A stretch of DNA of 64,000 nucleotides from Streptomyces pinistramenti (GCF_020564935.1 NZ_JAJCXB010000016.1:1-64000); one strand, 5' to 3'; positions 25,073 to 33,900 are shown, counted from the first letter of the stretch. The notes: generated by a model not told the origin, from the letters alone. Made by a program: numbers and translations.

Positions 25073-25204
25073 GCGCAGCGCCACCGCTGAAGGGCGGTGG
25101 CGGGCGACGGGCGGGCGCGCAGCGCCACCGCTGAAGGGCGGTGGCGGGCGACGGGCGGGGGCGCAGCGCCACCGCTGAAGGGTGGTGGCGGGCGACGGGC
25201 GGGC
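25073..25204. repeat. 44-bp tandem repeat, three copies, each a hairpin
   Basis: Units start at 25073, 25117 and 25161 (GCGCAGCGCCACCGCTGAAG...), an exact 44-bp period. Each contains CGCCACCGC and GCGGTGGCG, which pair as a 9-bp stem; the third copy has one C-to-T change in the right arm. The array lies between the ribH stop and the hisE start, both minus strand, so it may act as a row of weak terminators or RNA-stabilising stems. There are no spacers, so it is not a CRISPR. Confidence 0.85.
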
Positions 25205-25206
25205 GG

Positions 25207-25692
25207 TCAGCGCCAGGGTTCGGACACGGTGCGCAGGGTGGCGGCGGTGGCGACCGCCGCGGTGACCGCTTCGTGGCCCTTGTCCTCGGTGGAGCCCTCG
25301 ATGCCCGCGCGGTCCAGGGCCTGCTGCTCGGTGTCGCAGGTCAGGACGCCGAAGCCGACCGGGACGCCGGTGTCGACCGCGACCTGGGTCAGGCCCTGGG
25401 TGACGCCCTGGCAGACGTAGTCGAAGTGCGGGGTGCCGCCCTTGATGACGACGCCGAGCGCCACCACCGCGTCGTAGCCGCGGCCGGCCAGGACCTTGGC
25501 GACGACGGGCAGCTCGAAGGCGCCTGGCACCCGCAGCAGCGTCGGCTCGTCGATGCCCAGCTCGGCCAGGGCGCGCAGGGCGCCTTCCACCAGGCCGTCC
25601 ATGATCTGCTCGTGCCATTGCGCCGCGATCACGGCGACCCGCAGGTCTCCGCAGTTCTTCACGGTCAGTTCGGGTGCGCCCTTGCCGCTCAC
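25207..25692 (-). CDS. ribH: 6,7-dimethyl-8-ribityllumazine synthase
   Basis: Penultimate step of riboflavin synthesis: condenses 3,4-dihydroxy-2-butanone 4-phosphate with the ribitylamino-pyrimidine. 161 residues, icosahedral-shell family. Landmarks: [38 protein letters not shown] and [20 protein letters not shown] (with the catalytic His region). It is the last gene of the ribD-ribE-ribM-ribBA-ribH operon, 64 bp after ribBA. Confidence 0.96.
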   Translation of the reverse strand: MSGKGAPELTVKNCGDLRVAVIAAQWHEQIMDGLVEGALRALAELGIDEPTLLRVPGAFELPVVAKVLAGRGYDAVVALGVVIKGGTPHFDYVCQGVTQGLTQVAVDTGVPVGFGVLTCDTEQQALDRAGIEGSTEDKGHEAVTAAVATAATLRTVSEPWR

Positions 25693-25756
25693 AATTCTCC
25701 TCGTACGGGTGATGGTGCTGTGCGTGCTGACGGTCGGTGGGGGCCGCGGCCTGCGG

Positions 25757-27046
25757 CTACTGGTTGTCGCAGCCGCTGGTGCGTTCGGCGTCCAGCCACG
25801 GCAGGTCGTGGCCCATCCGGTCCCGCTTGGTGCGCAGGTAGCGGAGGTTGTGCTCGCCCGCCTGGACGGGCATCGGCTCGCGGCCGCTGACCTTGAGGCC
25901 GTCCCGGATGAGGGCGGCGGTCTTGTCGGGGTTGTTGGTCATCAACCGGACCGAGCGGACGCCGAGGTCCTGGAGCATCTGGGCGCCGGCCGCGTAGTCG
26001 CGGGAGTCGGCGGGCAGGCCCAGTTCGAGGTTGGCGTCCAGGGTGTCGTGGCCCTGTTCCTGGAGCGCGTAGGCACGCAGCTTGGAGAGCAGGCCGATGC
26101 CGCGTCCCTCGTGGCCGCGCAGGTAGATGACCACGCCGCGGCCGGCCGCGGTGATCCGCTCCAGCGACGCCTCCAGCTGGGGGCCGCAGTCGCAGCGCAG
26201 CGAGTGGAAGATGTCGCCGGTCAGGCACTCGGAGTGGACCCGGACCAGGACGTCGTCGCCGTCGCCGATGTCGCCTGCGACCAGTGCGATGTGCTCGACG
26301 CCATCGACGGTGGAGCGGTAGCCGTACGCGGTGAACTCGCCGTGCGCGGTGGGCAGCAGGGTCTCGGCCTCCCGGCGGACGGTGGGGGCGGACGTCCGGC
26401 GGTAGGCGATGAGCTCCTTGATGGAGATGATGGCGAGGCCGTGCTTGCGGGCGAACGGCACCAGTTCCGGCAGCCGCAGCATGGTGCCGTCCTCACCGGC
26501 GATCTCGACGATGGCGGCGGCCGGGCGCAGTCCGGCGAGCCGGGCGAGGTCGACCCCGGCCTCGGTGTGGCCGTTGCGGACCAGGACGCCACCGGGCCTG
26601 GCACGCAGCGGGAAGATGTGCCCCGGGCGCACGAAGTCGCCGGCCGCGCAGCCGCCGGAGGCGAGCATCCGCAGGGTGGTGGCGCGGTCGGCGGCGGAGA
26701 TGCCGGTGCTGACGCCGTGTTCCGGGGTCGCGTCGACGGAGACGGTGAACGCGGTCCGCATCGATTCGGTGTTGTGCTCGACCATCTGCGGGAGCGCGAG
26801 CCGGTCCAGGTCGGCGCCCTCCATGGGGGCGCAGATCAGGCCGCGGCATTCGCTCATCATGAAGGCGACGATCTCGGGGGTGGCCTTCTCCGCGGCGACG
26901 ACCAGGTCGCCCTCGTTCTCGCGGTCCTCGTCGTCGACGACCACGACGGGGCGGCCGGCCGCGATGTCGGCGATGGCCCGCTCGACCGGGTCCAGCGTCA
27001 GATCCGCTTCGTCGGCGGGCTCGTACCAGCTCTGCAGTGCGGTCAT
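25757..27046 (-). CDS. ribBA: Bifunctional DHBP synthase / GTP cyclohydrolase II
   Basis: Supplies both riboflavin precursors. 429 residues. The N-terminal half is DHBP synthase, with [20 protein letters not shown] (acidic metal site) and [13 protein letters not shown]. The C-terminal half is GTP cyclohydrolase II, with zinc Cys ligands in [20 protein letters not shown] and the [13 protein letters not shown] loop. Both active sites look complete. ATG 27044-27046 overlaps the ribM stop (ATGA). The FMN riboswitch 2.5 kb upstream controls it with the rest of the operon. Confidence 0.96.
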   Translation of the reverse strand: MTALQSWYEPADEADLTLDPVERAIADIAAGRPVVVVDDEDRENEGDLVVAAEKATPEIVAFMMSECRGLICAPMEGADLDRLALPQMVEHNTESMRTAFTVSVDATPEHGVSTGISAADRATTLRMLASGGCAAGDFVRPGHIFPLRARPGGVLVRNGHTEAGVDLARLAGLRPAAAIVEIAGEDGTMLRLPELVPFARKHGLAIISIKELIAYRRTSAPTVRREAETLLPTAHGEFTAYGYRSTVDGVEHIALVAGDIGDGDDVLVRVHSECLTGDIFHSLRCDCGPQLEASLERITAAGRGVVIYLRGHEGRGIGLLSKLRAYALQEQGHDTLDANLELGLPADSRDYAAGAQMLQDLGVRSVRLMTNNPDKTAALIRDGLKVSGREPMPVQAGEHNLRYLRTKRDRMGHDLPWLDAERTSGCDNQ

Positions 27047-27696
27047 GCCGCTGCTCCTTCCAAGACGGTGGCGGCGCTCGTCCGCGAGCGCAGCCACCAG
27101 TCGCGCATGCCCCACGCGACGAGCGCGAGATAGATGACGTAGACGAATCCGGAGAAGGCGAGCCCGCTGCTGAAGGCGAGCGGGACGCCGACGAGGTCGA
27201 CCAGCAGCCAGGCGAACCAGAACTCCACCAGGCCGCGCGCCTGGGCGACCATCGCGGCGAGCGTGCCGACAAAGATGTAGGCGTCCGGCCAGGGGTTCCA
27301 GGACAGCTGCGGGACGAGTGCGAAGAGTCCGCCGACGGCGGCGGTGCCGAGCGCGGTGCCGCCGATCAGCAGCCCGCGCTCGCGCCAGGTGGCGAAGCGG
27401 ACGGCGATGGAGCCGTCCTGGGCCTGCCTGCGGCCGCGCTGCCAGGCCCGCCAGCCCCACAGTGCCACGCCGATGACCAGCAACTGCTTGCCGACTCCGC
27501 CGCTGAGGTGGGCGGACGCGTAGGCGGCGACGAGGATGAGGCCGGACAGGAACTGGGCGGGCCAGGTCCATATCGAGCGGCGCCAGCCGAGGGCCAGGGC
27601 GGCGAGCCCGATGGTGTTGCCGATCATGTCGGACCAGATGACGTGCTGTCCGAAGGCCGTGAACGCCTCACCGTTCAGCCAGGTCAGCGCGCTCAC
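27043..27696 (-). CDS. ribM: PnuC-family transporter, probable riboflavin transporter RibM
   Basis: 217 residues with several hydrophobic helices and the PnuC pattern ([53 protein letters not shown]). PnuC relatives carry nicotinamide mononucleotide or riboside. The actinobacterial subgroup inside rib operons (RibM/PnuX) takes up riboflavin, as shown for RibM of Streptomyces davaonensis. It overlaps both ribE (27693-27696) and ribBA (27043-27046) by ATGA, so it is tightly coupled to synthesis. The substrate call rests on operon context. Confidence 0.85.
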   Translation of the reverse strand: MSALTWLNGEAFTAFGQHVIWSDMIGNTIGLAALALGWRRSIWTWPAQFLSGLILVAAYASAHLSGGVGKQLLVIGVALWGWRAWQRGRRQAQDGSIAVRFATWRERGLLIGGTALGTAAVGGLFALVPQLSWNPWPDAYIFVGTLAAMVAQARGLVEFWFAWLLVDLVGVPLAFSSGLAFSGFVYVIYLALVAWGMRDWWLRSRTSAATVLEGAAA

Positions 27697-28310
27697 CGGA
27701 CGACTCCCTCAGAGTCCTTGCCGCCGGCGCCGAGCAGCCGCTCGACGTACTTGGCGAGGACGTCGACCTCCAGGTTGACGGGGTCGCCGGCCTGCTTGAT
27801 GCCGAGGGTGGTCAGGGCGAGGGTGGTGGGGATGAGGCTGACGGTGAAGTGGTCGTCGGCGGCGTCGACGACGGTGAGGCTGACGCCGTCGACGGTGATC
27901 GAGCCCTTCTCGACGACGTAGCGGGCGAGCCCGGCCGGCAGCACGATCGTGACGATCTCCCAGTGTTCACCGGGGGTGCGCGCGGTGATGGTGCCGGTGC
28001 CGTCGACGTGGCCCTGGACGAGGTGTCCGCCGAGCCGGCCGCCGAGCGTCATGGGGCGTTCGAGGTTGACCCGCGAGCCGACGGTCAGCGCTCCGAGGCT
28101 GGAGCGGCCCAGGGTCTCGGCCATCACGTCGGCGGTGAACTCACCGTCGGCGGTGTCCACGACCGTCAGACAGACGCCGTTGACGGCGATGGAGTCGCCG
28201 TGCCGGGCGCCGTCGGTGACGATCGGGCCGCGCAGGCGGAAGCGGGAGGCGTCGCCGAGGTGCTCGACGGCGGTGACCTCACCCAGTTCTTCGACGATTC
28301 CGGTGAACAC
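27693..28310 (-). CDS. ribE: Riboflavin synthase, alpha chain
   Basis: Last step: dismutation of two lumazines into riboflavin. 205 residues from a GTG start at 28308-28310 (MFTGIVEELGEV, the family's invariant N-terminus). Two tandem beta-barrel repeats are visible (GDSIAVNGVCLTVVD in the first, KGSITVDGVSLTVVDA in the second), each a substrate-binding half. It starts 1 nt after the ribD stop. Confidence 0.96.
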   Translation of the reverse strand: MFTGIVEELGEVTAVEHLGDASRFRLRGPIVTDGARHGDSIAVNGVCLTVVDTADGEFTADVMAETLGRSSLGALTVGSRVNLERPMTLGGRLGGHLVQGHVDGTGTITARTPGEHWEIVTIVLPAGLARYVVEKGSITVDGVSLTVVDAADDHFTVSLIPTTLALTTLGIKQAGDPVNLEVDVLAKYVERLLGAGGKDSEGVVR

Positions 28311-28311
28311 T

Positions 28312-29439
28312 TCAGTTCTCCTCGTGGAGCGTGTGACGGGTGGGAGTGGCGGTGATGCGCAGGTCGGGTCCGAGCCGCGCGGTCTCGGTCACATCGAGTC
28401 GCAACGCCTGCCCGATGGTGGTGATTCCGGCGTCGCCGACGGCGGCGGGGCCCGCGCCGAGCAGCACCGGCGCGAGATAGCCGACGACCTTGTCGACAGC
28501 GCGGGCGGCGAGGAAGGCACCGGCGAGGGTGGGGCCGCCTTCCAGGAGCACGGAACGCACGTCGCGCTCGTGGAGCGCCTGGAGCAGCGCGGGGATGTGC
28601 AGCCCGCGGCCCCCGGCGGCGCGCGGCAGCCGGACGAGCGGGGCGAGCCCTTCGAGGTGGGCGGTGACGGCGTCATCGGCGACCGCGATGAGGGTCGGCG
28701 CGGTGCCGTCCAGGACCCGGGCGCCGGGCTTGACGGCCGAGGCACCGGAGTCGACGACGACCCGCAACGGCTGGCTGACCTCGTCATCCGTCAACCCGCT
28801 GACCCTGGCGCCGAGTTGGGGATCGTCCGCGCGGGCGGTTCCCGAGCCGACGATGACGGCGTCGGCGCGGGCGCGCAGCCGGTGCACATCGGCGCGGGAC
28901 TCGGGCGAGGAGATCCAGCGGCTGGTGCCGTCCGCTGCGGCGATCCGGCCGTCGAGGGTGGCGGCGTACTTCCACAGGACGAAGGGGCGGCCGCGCAGTA
29001 CGGACGTCAGCCAGGCTTCGTTGACGGCCGCGGCCTCGTCGGCGAGCAGTCCGCCCTCGACGTCGATGCCGGCTTCGGCGAGGGCGGCGGCGCCGCCGGT
29101 CGCGGTCGGGTTGGGGTCGGATACGGCGTAGACGACGCGGGCGACACCGGCGTCGATCAGCGCCTGGGCGCAGGGGCCGGTGCGGCCGGAGTGGTTGCAG
29201 GGCTCCAGGGTGACCAGTGCGGTGCCGCCTCTGGCGCGTTCGCCCGCCGCGCGCAGTGCATGGATCTCGGCATGCGGGCCGCCGGCCCGCCGGTGCCAGC
29301 CCTCGCCCGCGGTGCGGCCTTCGGCGTCCAGGACGACGCAGCCGACGACGGGGTTGGGGCTGGTGTGCCCGAGGCCGCGCGCGGCGAGCTCGATGGCACG
29401 GCGCATCGCCGCGGTCTCGGCGGGGTCTGAGGTGGCCAC
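28312..29439 (-). CDS. ribD: Bifunctional riboflavin deaminase/reductase
   Basis: Deaminates and then reduces the early pyrimidine intermediate. 375 residues from GTG 29437-29439, chosen because a perfect AGGAGGA lies just upstream; a longer frame exists but lacks an SD. The deaminase domain has the zinc motif GGPHAEIHAL and LEPCNHSGRTGPCAQAL. The reductase domain follows (RPFVLWKYAATLDGRIAAAD; LLEGGPTLAGAFL). It is the first gene of the riboswitch-controlled operon. Confidence 0.95.
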   Translation of the reverse strand: MATSDPAETAAMRRAIELAARGLGHTSPNPVVGCVVLDAEGRTAGEGWHRRAGGPHAEIHALRAAGERARGGTALVTLEPCNHSGRTGPCAQALIDAGVARVVYAVSDPNPTATGGAAALAEAGIDVEGGLLADEAAAVNEAWLTSVLRGRPFVLWKYAATLDGRIAAADGTSRWISSPESRADVHRLRARADAVIVGSGTARADDPQLGARVSGLTDDEVSQPLRVVVDSGASAVKPGARVLDGTAPTLIAVADDAVTAHLEGLAPLVRLPRAAGGRGLHIPALLQALHERDVRSVLLEGGPTLAGAFLAARAVDKVVGYLAPVLLGAGPAAVGDAGITTIGQALRLDVTETARLGPDLRITATPTRHTLHEEN

Positions 29440-29533
29440 CGGGTCCTCCTGCCTCTTCGGGCACGGACTCCGGGGCTGTCTGGACGACAGAAGCGGAAAC
29501 AAGCCATGGCACACCGGCCGCAAAAGGAGGGCT

Positions 29534-29556
29534 CACCCGGAATGACGCACCGGGTG
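29534..29556 (-). promoter_or_regulatory. Hairpin in the ribD leader, possible riboswitch expression platform
   Basis: On the transcript, CACCCGG and CCGGGTG pair (7 bp, 9-nt loop), followed after a short gap by CCTCCTTTTG. It lies between the FMN aptamer and ribD and could act as a weak terminator. No alternative antiterminator was worked out. Confidence 0.4.
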
Positions 29557-29591
29557 TGCCGCCGACGGCGGTATACCGAAGCTCGCCCGCC

Positions 29592-29718
29592 GCGCACTGC
29601 CTCCCATCCGGACTTTCACCGTCGGTGCAGGAATTTCACCTGCTCAACCGGCCGCTGGCTGCGGACGGGTCGCGGACTGTTACCGCCGGTTCGGAATTAC
29701 ACCGACCCCGGAGTGCGC
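29592..29718 (-). promoter_or_regulatory. FMN riboswitch (RFN element) upstream of ribD
   Basis: On the minus strand the conserved RFN blocks appear in order: GGGGTCGGTGTAATTCCGAA, CCGGCGGTAACAGTCCGCGA, GCCGGTTGAGCAGGTGAAAT, TCCTGCACCGACGGTGAAAG and TCCGGATGGGAGGCAGTGCG. Outer helix P1 is formed by GCGCACT (29712-29718) with AGTGCGC (29592-29598). The aptamer binds FMN and lowers expression of the whole rib operon. The aptamer ends 153 nt before the ribD start. Confidence 0.95.
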
Positions 29719-29882
29719 TGCTGCTCATTTCAGTACAGGGCCAGTCTGCCACGGTTGATCGTCGGCCATGCGGGCGAAGCCTGTGGGCTGCCTCACAGGA
29801 CGCGGGTGCGTCGAATGTCACAGGCGTAGCGGCTGAGCCGTCATAACGGGGAGCGCCCTCCGACCTCAAGGGCTGATCCGCG

Positions 29883-29985
29883 ATGGCGACAATTCTGGTG
29901 ACCGGCGGCACGGGCACGCTCGGGCGGGCCGTGGTCGACCGGCTGCTCGGCGACGGCCACGACGTCCGCTCGCCGAGCCGGCGGC
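29883..29985 (+). pseudogene. N-terminal fragment of an NAD(P)-binding (SDR/NmrA-like) protein
   Basis: ATG 29883 opens MATILVTGGTGTLGRAVVDR followed by LLGDGHDVRSPSRR, a textbook first beta-alpha-beta unit of the Rossmann fold with TGGTGTLG. After ~34 residues the homology ends and the frame runs on, without a stop, into the downstream deaminase gene. I read it as the stump of a deleted oxidoreductase gene, not as a domain of the deaminase, which has its own start and SD at 30138. Confidence 0.6.
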
Positions 29986-30137
29986 GGGTGGCCGGGACCG
30001 GTGGCGGGGCGCGGCCCGTACGGATGAGGCAGGCGGGCACCGTTCGCTGCCCGCCGGATTGCCCTTCCGTACCTTCCGGGCCGAAGGCCGGGCGTGGCAC
30101 CGTGCGGCATCTTGGCGGCAATGCGAAAGGGCCACTG

Positions 30138-31268
30138 ATGCACACACACGAGCCGGAACGGGCCCCTGCGGGCGAGCGGCGACAGCCGCTCCCGCAGCGT
30201 CAGGAACGCGGCTCGGGCCCGGCCGGGACGGCCGCGTCGGCGCTGCTGGCGCTCCAGCGCAGCGCGGGCAACGCCGCCGTGGTCCGGGCGATGGAACAGG
30301 AACGCCACGTGCACGGGGCCGGGTGCGGGCACCCCCAGGAGGAGCCCGCGGTGCAGCGCTCCGCCGACGGGCCGAGCGTGCAGCGGGCCGCCGACCAGGA
30401 GGATTCCGGGAAGCAGCCCCGGTACAAGCAGGTCCGCCCGAGCACGGAGGGCACCCGCTCCGCCGACCTCCGCATGAAGGACCGGATGGCGCGCACCGCG
30501 CATGTGCCGGTCGGCCGGAGAACGCCGCACGTGGCGGTCAGCGACGTCCCCGGCGACGGGATGATGTTCTCGTCCAACTCGGGCAACAAGAAACTGTCCG
30601 AGGCGCGGCAGCAAGAGGCACTCGGTCATCTGGAATCGGCGATGGATCCCCGTCAGCCGCTCTCGGACGACCCACGCCGGCGCAAGGACCAGCTCAAGCT
30701 CCGGGCGGCGGTCACCGGGCAGTACGGCCAGGTGCACTCCGGCGACGCGAACCTCGCGCGCACCACGAAGGCGATGCGGGACAAGAAACTGACCTGGGAC
30801 GGCGGCCCGTCGACCTGTAAGAAGGACGGCTCGGTGCACGGCGAGATGACGCTGCTCGGGAGGCAGATCGCGCACTGGGAGAAGGAGGGGAACCACTGGC
30901 CGCGCGGTGAGGGGAAGTTCGAGATCGTGGCGATGGGCGGCGTCAAGCTGGCCTGCGGAGCCTGCCAGATGGCGTTCGAGGCGGCCAACGCGCACATCGG
31001 GAAGCGGTACGGCTACCAGGTGGCGGCATCCGGCACCCACAACGAGATGTTCCGGTGGCAGGCGCCGGAGTGGCTGACCGGCCCGGCGTTCGCGCAGGTG
31101 CAGCAGCAGGCCGCCGCGCGGGGATGGGTCTTCCACGGCAGGAACCTGGAGGACGGCAGGTCCGAGGAGGAGAGGCAGGGCGAGACGCGGAAGACCAGCG
31201 ATCAGCACCTGCCGGAGGACTCCGGTTCGGAGTGGGCGGAGAGCGACGGGTCGCAGAGCGACGGCTGA
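30138..31268 (+). CDS. Predicted deaminase-fold effector/toxin with injection-system-type N-terminal motif
   Basis: 376 residues from ATG 30138 (GAAAGGG SD at 30125-30131). Residues 1-90 are polar and repeat-like, with LQRSAGNAAV at 39-48. This motif is common near the N-termini of actinobacterial DUF4157-type and extracellular contractile injection system (eCIS)-associated proteins. The C-terminal ~200 residues have the cytidine-deaminase-like layout: a strand and SNSGN turn (133-150), zinc ligand plus catalytic Glu in SVHGEMTLLG (His234, Glu236), and CxxC in VKLACGACQMAF (Cys273, Cys276). A nucleic-acid or nucleotide deaminase is thus likely; the target is unknown. No signal peptide and no adjacent immunity gene are seen. 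It converges on the ROK gene through a shared terminator. Confidence 0.75.
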   Translation: MHTHEPERAPAGERRQPLPQRQERGSGPAGTAASALLALQRSAGNAAVVRAMEQERHVHGAGCGHPQEEPAVQRSADGPSVQRAADQEDSGKQPRYKQVRPSTEGTRSADLRMKDRMARTAHVPVGRRTPHVAVSDVPGDGMMFSSNSGNKKLSEARQQEALGHLESAMDPRQPLSDDPRRRKDQLKLRAAVTGQYGQVHSGDANLARTTKAMRDKKLTWDGGPSTCKKDGSVHGEMTLLGRQIAHWEKEGNHWPRGEGKFEIVAMGGVKLACGACQMAFEAANAHIGKRYGYQVAASGTHNEMFRWQAPEWLTGPAFAQVQQQAAARGWVFHGRNLEDGRSEEERQGETRKTSDQHLPEDSGSEWAESDGSQSDG

Positions 31269-31312
31269 CCGCGGCGCGGGTCGCGTCAAGGCAGGCCGGA
31301 AACCGTTGCGCG

Positions 31313-31347
31313 CCGCGCGGGCGGGTTCGCACGGGCCGCCCGCGCGG
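31313..31347. terminator. Bidirectional terminator between deaminase and ROK genes
   Basis: CCGCGCGGGCGG (31313-31324) pairs perfectly with CCGCCCGCGCGG (31336-31347) across an 11-nt loop, between two convergent stop codons. Confidence 0.7.
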
Positions 31348-32577
31348 TCAGCCGCCGCACGCGAACAGCTCCTCCTGCGCGGCGTCCATCGCCGCGAGTA
31401 CCGCGCCGCGCAGCACGCCGCGGCCGCCGGCCGTGCCCGCCCGTACCTCGGTGGCCAGCGGTGACAGCCGGGCGAGCTGCGCGCCGACCCGGTCGGCGAG
31501 TTCCGTGCCGCCGGCCCGGCCGATCTCGCCGCCGAGCACCACGCAGCCGGGGTCGAGCACGGCGCTGACCGCCGCAGCGCCCAGGGCGATGTGCGCGGCG
31601 AGCACGTCGAGGAAGACGCCGCCCGCCGGATCCGCGAGGGCGGCCCGTACGAGCGCCTCGGCGGGTGGCGCGCCGTCGTCCGGGGATGCGTCGCCGTTCC
31701 GTCCCGCGCCGTCCGCCGTGATGCCGTGCTCCGCCGCCAGCCGGACGATCGCCGCCGACCCCGCGAGCGAGTGGAAGCCGCCGTCGCAGCCGTGCGCGGA
31801 GGGCAGGGCCGCGGTGCCGGGGACGGGCAGGAAGCCGATTTCGCCGGCGCCCCCGGAGGCGCCGCGGCGCAGCCTGCCGTCCAGGATGACCGCCGCGCCC
31901 GTGCCGTGGCCCAGCCAGAGCAGCACGAAGGTGTCCCGGTCGCGGGCCGCGCCGTCGCGCTGCTCGGCGATGGCGGCAAGGTTGACCTCGTTCTCCAGCA
32001 GGACCGGCGCGGCGCGGGCGCGGAGCGCCGCGATCAGGCCGGCATGCCAGGCGGGCAGCCGGTCCGTGCCGCCGAGCCGTCCCGTCGCCGGGTCGACGAG
32101 GCCGGGGGCGCCGACGGCGAGGGTGTGCGGGCCGGGCGCGCCGGCCGTCCGCAGCGCGGCGTCCAGGGCCTTGCGGGTGGCCGCCACGGCCCGTTTCTCC
32201 GGGGTGCCGGGGCTGATGCGGACGGTGCGTTCGGCGCGGGTGCGGCCGAGCAGGTCGGCGACCGCGACGGTGGCGCGGTGGGTCCGCAGGTCGAGGCCGA
32301 CGAGGTGGGCGCGGTCGGCGACGATGCCGTAGAGCCGGGCGTTGGGGCCGCGCCGCTCGACGCCGCTCTCACCGACGACCGCGATCAGGCCCGCTTCCTG
32401 GAGGCGTTCGACGAGGTCGGCGACGGTCGGGCGGGACAGGCCGGTCAGCGACTTGAGCCGGCTTGCCGTCAACGGGCCTTCGGATTGCAGGAGTTGCAGG
32501 GCGATCCGGTCGTTGATCCGCCGGGCGGTGCTCGGGGACGCGGTACGGCCGGTGGCCACCGTGCGCGGTGCGTGCAT
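31348..32577 (-). CDS. ROK-family transcriptional regulator
   Basis: 409 residues from ATG 32575-32577. The N-terminal winged HTH (SEGPLTASRLKSLTGLSRPT, then VADLVERLQEAGLI) is followed by a ROK sugar-kinase-like domain with the phosphate loop GHGTGAAVILDGRLRRGASG and GEIGFLPV. The ROK zinc motif (usually CGxxGCxE) is degenerate here (HGCDGGFHSLAG), as in many ROK repressors without kinase activity. It is divergent from the MFS transporter across a 63-bp gap with an inverted repeat, so it probably represses that gene and itself. Confidence 0.9.
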   Translation of the reverse strand: MHAPRTVATGRTASPSTARRINDRIALQLLQSEGPLTASRLKSLTGLSRPTVADLVERLQEAGLIAVVGESGVERRGPNARLYGIVADRAHLVGLDLRTHRATVAVADLLGRTRAERTVRISPGTPEKRAVAATRKALDAALRTAGAPGPHTLAVGAPGLVDPATGRLGGTDRLPAWHAGLIAALRARAAPVLLENEVNLAAIAEQRDGAARDRDTFVLLWLGHGTGAAVILDGRLRRGASGGAGEIGFLPVPGTAALPSAHGCDGGFHSLAGSAAIVRLAAEHGITADGAGRNGDASPDDGAPPAEALVRAALADPAGGVFLDVLAAHIALGAAAVSAVLDPGCVVLGGEIGRAGGTELADRVGAQLARLSPLATEVRAGTAGGRGVLRGAVLAAMDAAQEELFACGG

Positions 32578-32607
32578 GGCGGGATCCTTGCAGAAGGCTG
32601 CCCCCTT

Positions 32608-32632
32608 ATTAACAGGCAGGGTTCCTGATAAT
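32608..32632. promoter_or_regulatory. Inverted repeat operator candidate between ROK regulator and MFS gene
   Basis: ATTAACAGG (32608-32616) and CCTGATAAT (32624-32632) are complementary except for one position, with a 7-bp spacer. It is an AT-rich island in a 63-bp divergent intergenic region, as expected for a ROK operator overlapping a promoter. Confidence 0.55.
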
Positions 32633-32640
32633 TTACGCGC

Positions 32641-33900
32641 ATGCCCGGCCCCGGCGTCTCCGACGCGACCCCGCATCCGCCCCCGCACCCCTCGGCCCAC
32701 GCCCCGGAGACCGCCCTGCGCCGCGCGCGCTGGTCCGTCGCCCTGGTCTTCCTCGTCCACGGCGCGGTGACCGGCAACTTCGCCACCCGCGTCCCGTGGA
32801 TCCAGGACCACGCCGGCATCAGCGCCGGCCAACTCGGCCTCGCCCTGGCCTTCCCGGCTATCGGCGCATCCCTGGCGATGCCGCTCGCCGGGCGGATCAG
32901 CCACCGGCTCGGAGCCCGTACCGCGCTGCGCGGACTGCTGGCCCTGTGGACCCTGGCGCTGATCCTGCCCGCCCTCTCCCCCGGCCTGTTCACGCTGTGC
33001 TGCGCGCTGCTGGTCTACGGCGCCAGCGCCGGCATGGCGGACGTCGCGATGAACGCCCTGGGGGTGGAGACCGAGGAGCGGCTGGGGCGGCCGATCATGT
33101 CGGGGCTGCACGGGATGTGGAGCGTGGGCGCGCTGCTCGGTTCGGCGGCCGGCACGGTGGCTACGCACGCTGGGATGGACGCCCGGCTGCATCTGGGCGG
33201 CGCCGCGCTGGTCCTGACCGTACTCGGCACGGTCGCCTGCGGCGGCGTGCTGGATCTGCGCAGCACCCCGGACGAGCACCCGCCGCCGCGCTTCACGCTG
33301 CCGCCGAAGTCGGCGCTGGTCATCGGCGCCGTCGGGTTCTGCGCGATGTTCGCCGAGGGCGCGAGCCTGGACTGGTCGGCGGTCTACCTGCGCGACGTGC
33401 TGCGCACCGACGCGGGCCTGGCCGCCGCGTCCACGACCGCCTTCGCCTGCACGATGGCGGCGGCGCGGCTGGCGGGCGACAAGGTGGTGGCACGGTTCGG
33501 CGCGGTACGCACCGTGCGGGCCGGCGGCGCCCTGGCCACCGCGGGCGGCCTGCTGGTCGTCGCGGCACGGCAGCCGGTGATGGCGCTGGCCGGGTTCGCG
33601 ATGATCGGGCTCGGCATCGCTCTGGTGGTCCCGCTGGCCTTCGCGGCGGCCGGACGCAGCGGCCCCGCCCCCAGCCAGGCCATCGCCGGTGTCGCGACGA
33701 TCACCTACGCGTCGGGCCTCATCGCGCCCTCCACGATCGGCGGCATCGCCCAGGCGACCTCGCTGACGGCGTCATTCGTGCTGGTCACGGTGTTGGCGGC
33801 GGGCCTGATCGCCGGGGCGCGGGTGCTGCGGCTGCCGAGCCGCACGACGACGGCGGGCGGTGCGGAGGCGGCGGCCACGGGCGAACCGGAGCGGGCCTGA
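32641..33900 (+). CDS. MFS transporter
   Basis: 419 residues with about 12 hydrophobic segments. The loop-2/3 signature is modified (FPAIGASLAMPLAGRISHRL). TM4-5 carry MADVAMNALGVETEERLG and GLHGMWSVGALLGSAAG, a pattern of the FucP/YbjJ-like group. It begins at ATG 32641, eight bases past the operator candidate. Control by the divergent ROK regulator suggests a sugar or sugar-like substrate, but the sequence does not reveal it. Confidence 0.88.
   Translation: MPGPGVSDATPHPPPHPSAHAPETALRRARWSVALVFLVHGAVTGNFATRVPWIQDHAGISAGQLGLALAFPAIGASLAMPLAGRISHRLGARTALRGLLALWTLALILPALSPGLFTLCCALLVYGASAGMADVAMNALGVETEERLGRPIMSGLHGMWSVGALLGSAAGTVATHAGMDARLHLGGAALVLTVLGTVACGGVLDLRSTPDEHPPPRFTLPPKSALVIGAVGFCAMFAEGASLDWSAVYLRDVLRTDAGLAAASTTAFACTMAAARLAGDKVVARFGAVRTVRAGGALATAGGLLVVAARQPVMALAGFAMIGLGIALVVPLAFAAAGRSGPAPSQAIAGVATITYASGLIAPSTIGGIAQATSLTASFVLVTVLAAGLIAGARVLRLPSRTTTAGGAEAAATGEPERA

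Noticed and set aside
25073..25204. CRISPR array
   Set aside because: The 44-bp units are contiguous with no spacers, and there are no cas genes.
29883..31268. A fused SDR-deaminase protein of 461 residues
   Set aside because: Only 34 residues of the Rossmann fold exist, and the stretch after it is unlike protein. The deaminase has its own ATG with a good SD at 30138.
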